Source: Cyclobacteriaceae bacterium
GTDB lineage: Bacteria > Bacteroidota > Bacteroidia > Cytophagales > Cyclobacteriaceae
Length of the DNA: 5,732 bases
Reading direction: 5' to 3'
Assembly: GCA_030589835.1 (NCBI GenBank)
Contig: JAUUZS010000310.1
Span: 1 to 5,732, forward strand
Under the pieces are notes generated by a model, which was not told the DNA's origin, made no database searches, and saw only the letters and a list, made by a program, of their open reading frames with translations. Made by a program: the position numbers and the translations under genes. Position 1 is the first letter of the stretch, and each line of letters begins with the position of its first letter. Below are positions 5,407-5,732 of this stretch, piece after piece.

Positions 5407-5624
5407 AATTGCACACCCGGGCATGATCCGGAACCGGCACACCTGGAATACCACAATTGAAAAAATTCCTGCACTGAAAAGTAAATGATCGATCAAAAAA
5501 ACCTTGCGGTGAACACTTCGATATGTCTGTACTTTGCTTTCAATTTTCCGAAATACTTCTTATAAAGTAGTATCAAAAAAAACCTGCCCTAGCCGCTCCA
5601 ATATCCCAATGAATTGGGTTCTTA
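5407..5624. other. Non-coding tail with repeat-like character
   Basis: No gene is supported here. The stretch begins with a GC-rich patch in which GCACACCCGG and GCACACCTGG are near-identical direct copies (about 5411 and 5438). A palindrome TGATCGATCA follows at 5486-5495, then two A-runs (5494-5500 and 5575-5582) and the right arm of the 14-bp inverted repeat. On the - strand a frame open from about 5578 to 5495 (LYKKYFGKLKAKYRH) looks protein-like but has no start and ends at a stop. This pattern fits an interspersed repeat or a decayed element. Confidence 0.45.
5562..5575 (-). repeat. Right arm of the 14-bp inverted repeat bracketing the arsenic operon
   Basis: ATAAAGTAGTATCA is the exact inverse of the arm at 3283-3296. 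It is followed on the + strand by an A-run (to 5582). See the left arm for the reading of the pair; mobile-element ends are one possibility and shared repeat sequence is another. Confidence 0.5.
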
Positions 5625-5732
5625 TCACCAGGAAATTCGATAAGTGCTATTTCCTAACTCTTCTACCTCTCCATTGGTTATCCCTATCATTTCAAGAATC
5701 CCAAGCCAAACTCCGATATACAAATTTTCATC
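5625..5732 (-). CDS. C-terminal end of an unidentified gene entering from the right edge (partial)
   Basis: On the - strand a frame is open from the window edge for 35 codons and stops at TGA (5625-5627). Its sequence begins DENLYIGVWLGILEMIGI and ends NSTYRISW, with an amphipathic helix followed by a polar, beta-like end, which reads like a true protein C-terminus. A distant likeness to the final helix and strand of V4R or heme-NO-binding type domains came to mind but is too short to claim. The gene would converge with the arsenic operon. Coding status rests on composition alone. Confidence 0.45.
   Translation of the reverse strand, partial: DENLYIGVWLGILEMIGITNGEVEELGNSTYRISW

Noticed and set aside
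1..5732. CRISPR array, rRNA, tRNA, transposase or phage genes
   Set aside because: No regularly spaced direct repeats, RNA gene signatures or transposase motifs were seen on either strand.

Overview
The window looks like a piece of a Bacteroidota chromosome, most likely class Bacteroidia or a near relative. The grounds are the AT-rich intergenic DNA, the weak Shine-Dalgarno sites, two tandem rhomboid genes of the type common in this phylum (the second with the C-terminal extension seen there), and an ArsR that begins MGLTKT and ends in CC. The placement is made from protein character alone; no marker gene is present to fix the genus.

Layout. (1) Bases 1-1614, + strand: two rhomboid intramembrane serine proteases in tandem, 34 bp apart. 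The first is cut at its 5' end by the window edge. Both keep the catalytic Ser and His. (2) Bases 1614-1684: a striking GC-rich hairpin made of 7-bp units sits exactly between the convergent genes. (3) Bases 1692-2708, - strand: an aldo/keto reductase very close in sequence to E. coli YghZ/Gpr (L-glyceraldehyde-3-phosphate reductase, AKR14). (4) Bases 2709-3491: nearly 800 bp without a secure gene. Its - strand carries a well-formed intrinsic terminator (2790-2821), two more hairpins and a possible small ORF (3048-3257), so an unrecognised - strand transcript is likely. (5) Bases 3462-5369, + strand: a compact arsenic operon. It has a palindromic operator overlapping the arsR start codon, then arsR, arsM (arsenite S-adenosylmethionine methyltransferase) and an ArsC-like arsenate reductase of the low-molecular-weight phosphatase fold. 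(6) Bases 5370-5624: a terminator-like hairpin and repeat-like DNA. (7) Bases 5625-5732, - strand: the probable last 35 codons of a gene that enters from the right.

The arsenic genes form a complete logic. The arsenate reductase turns As(V) into As(III), ArsM methylates As(III) to volatile or excretable forms, and ArsR releases the operator when As(III) binds. No efflux pump (Acr3 or ArsB) lies in the window, so detoxification here rests on methylation unless a pump is encoded elsewhere.

A 14-bp perfect inverted repeat (3283-3296 and 5562-5575) brackets the whole arsenic operon. It is the best sign that the cassette could have moved as a unit, but no transposase is present and a chance match is possible. 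The most interesting unexplained DNA is 2790-3300 on the - strand, the heptad hairpin at 1614-1684, and the repeat-like tail at 5407-5600.
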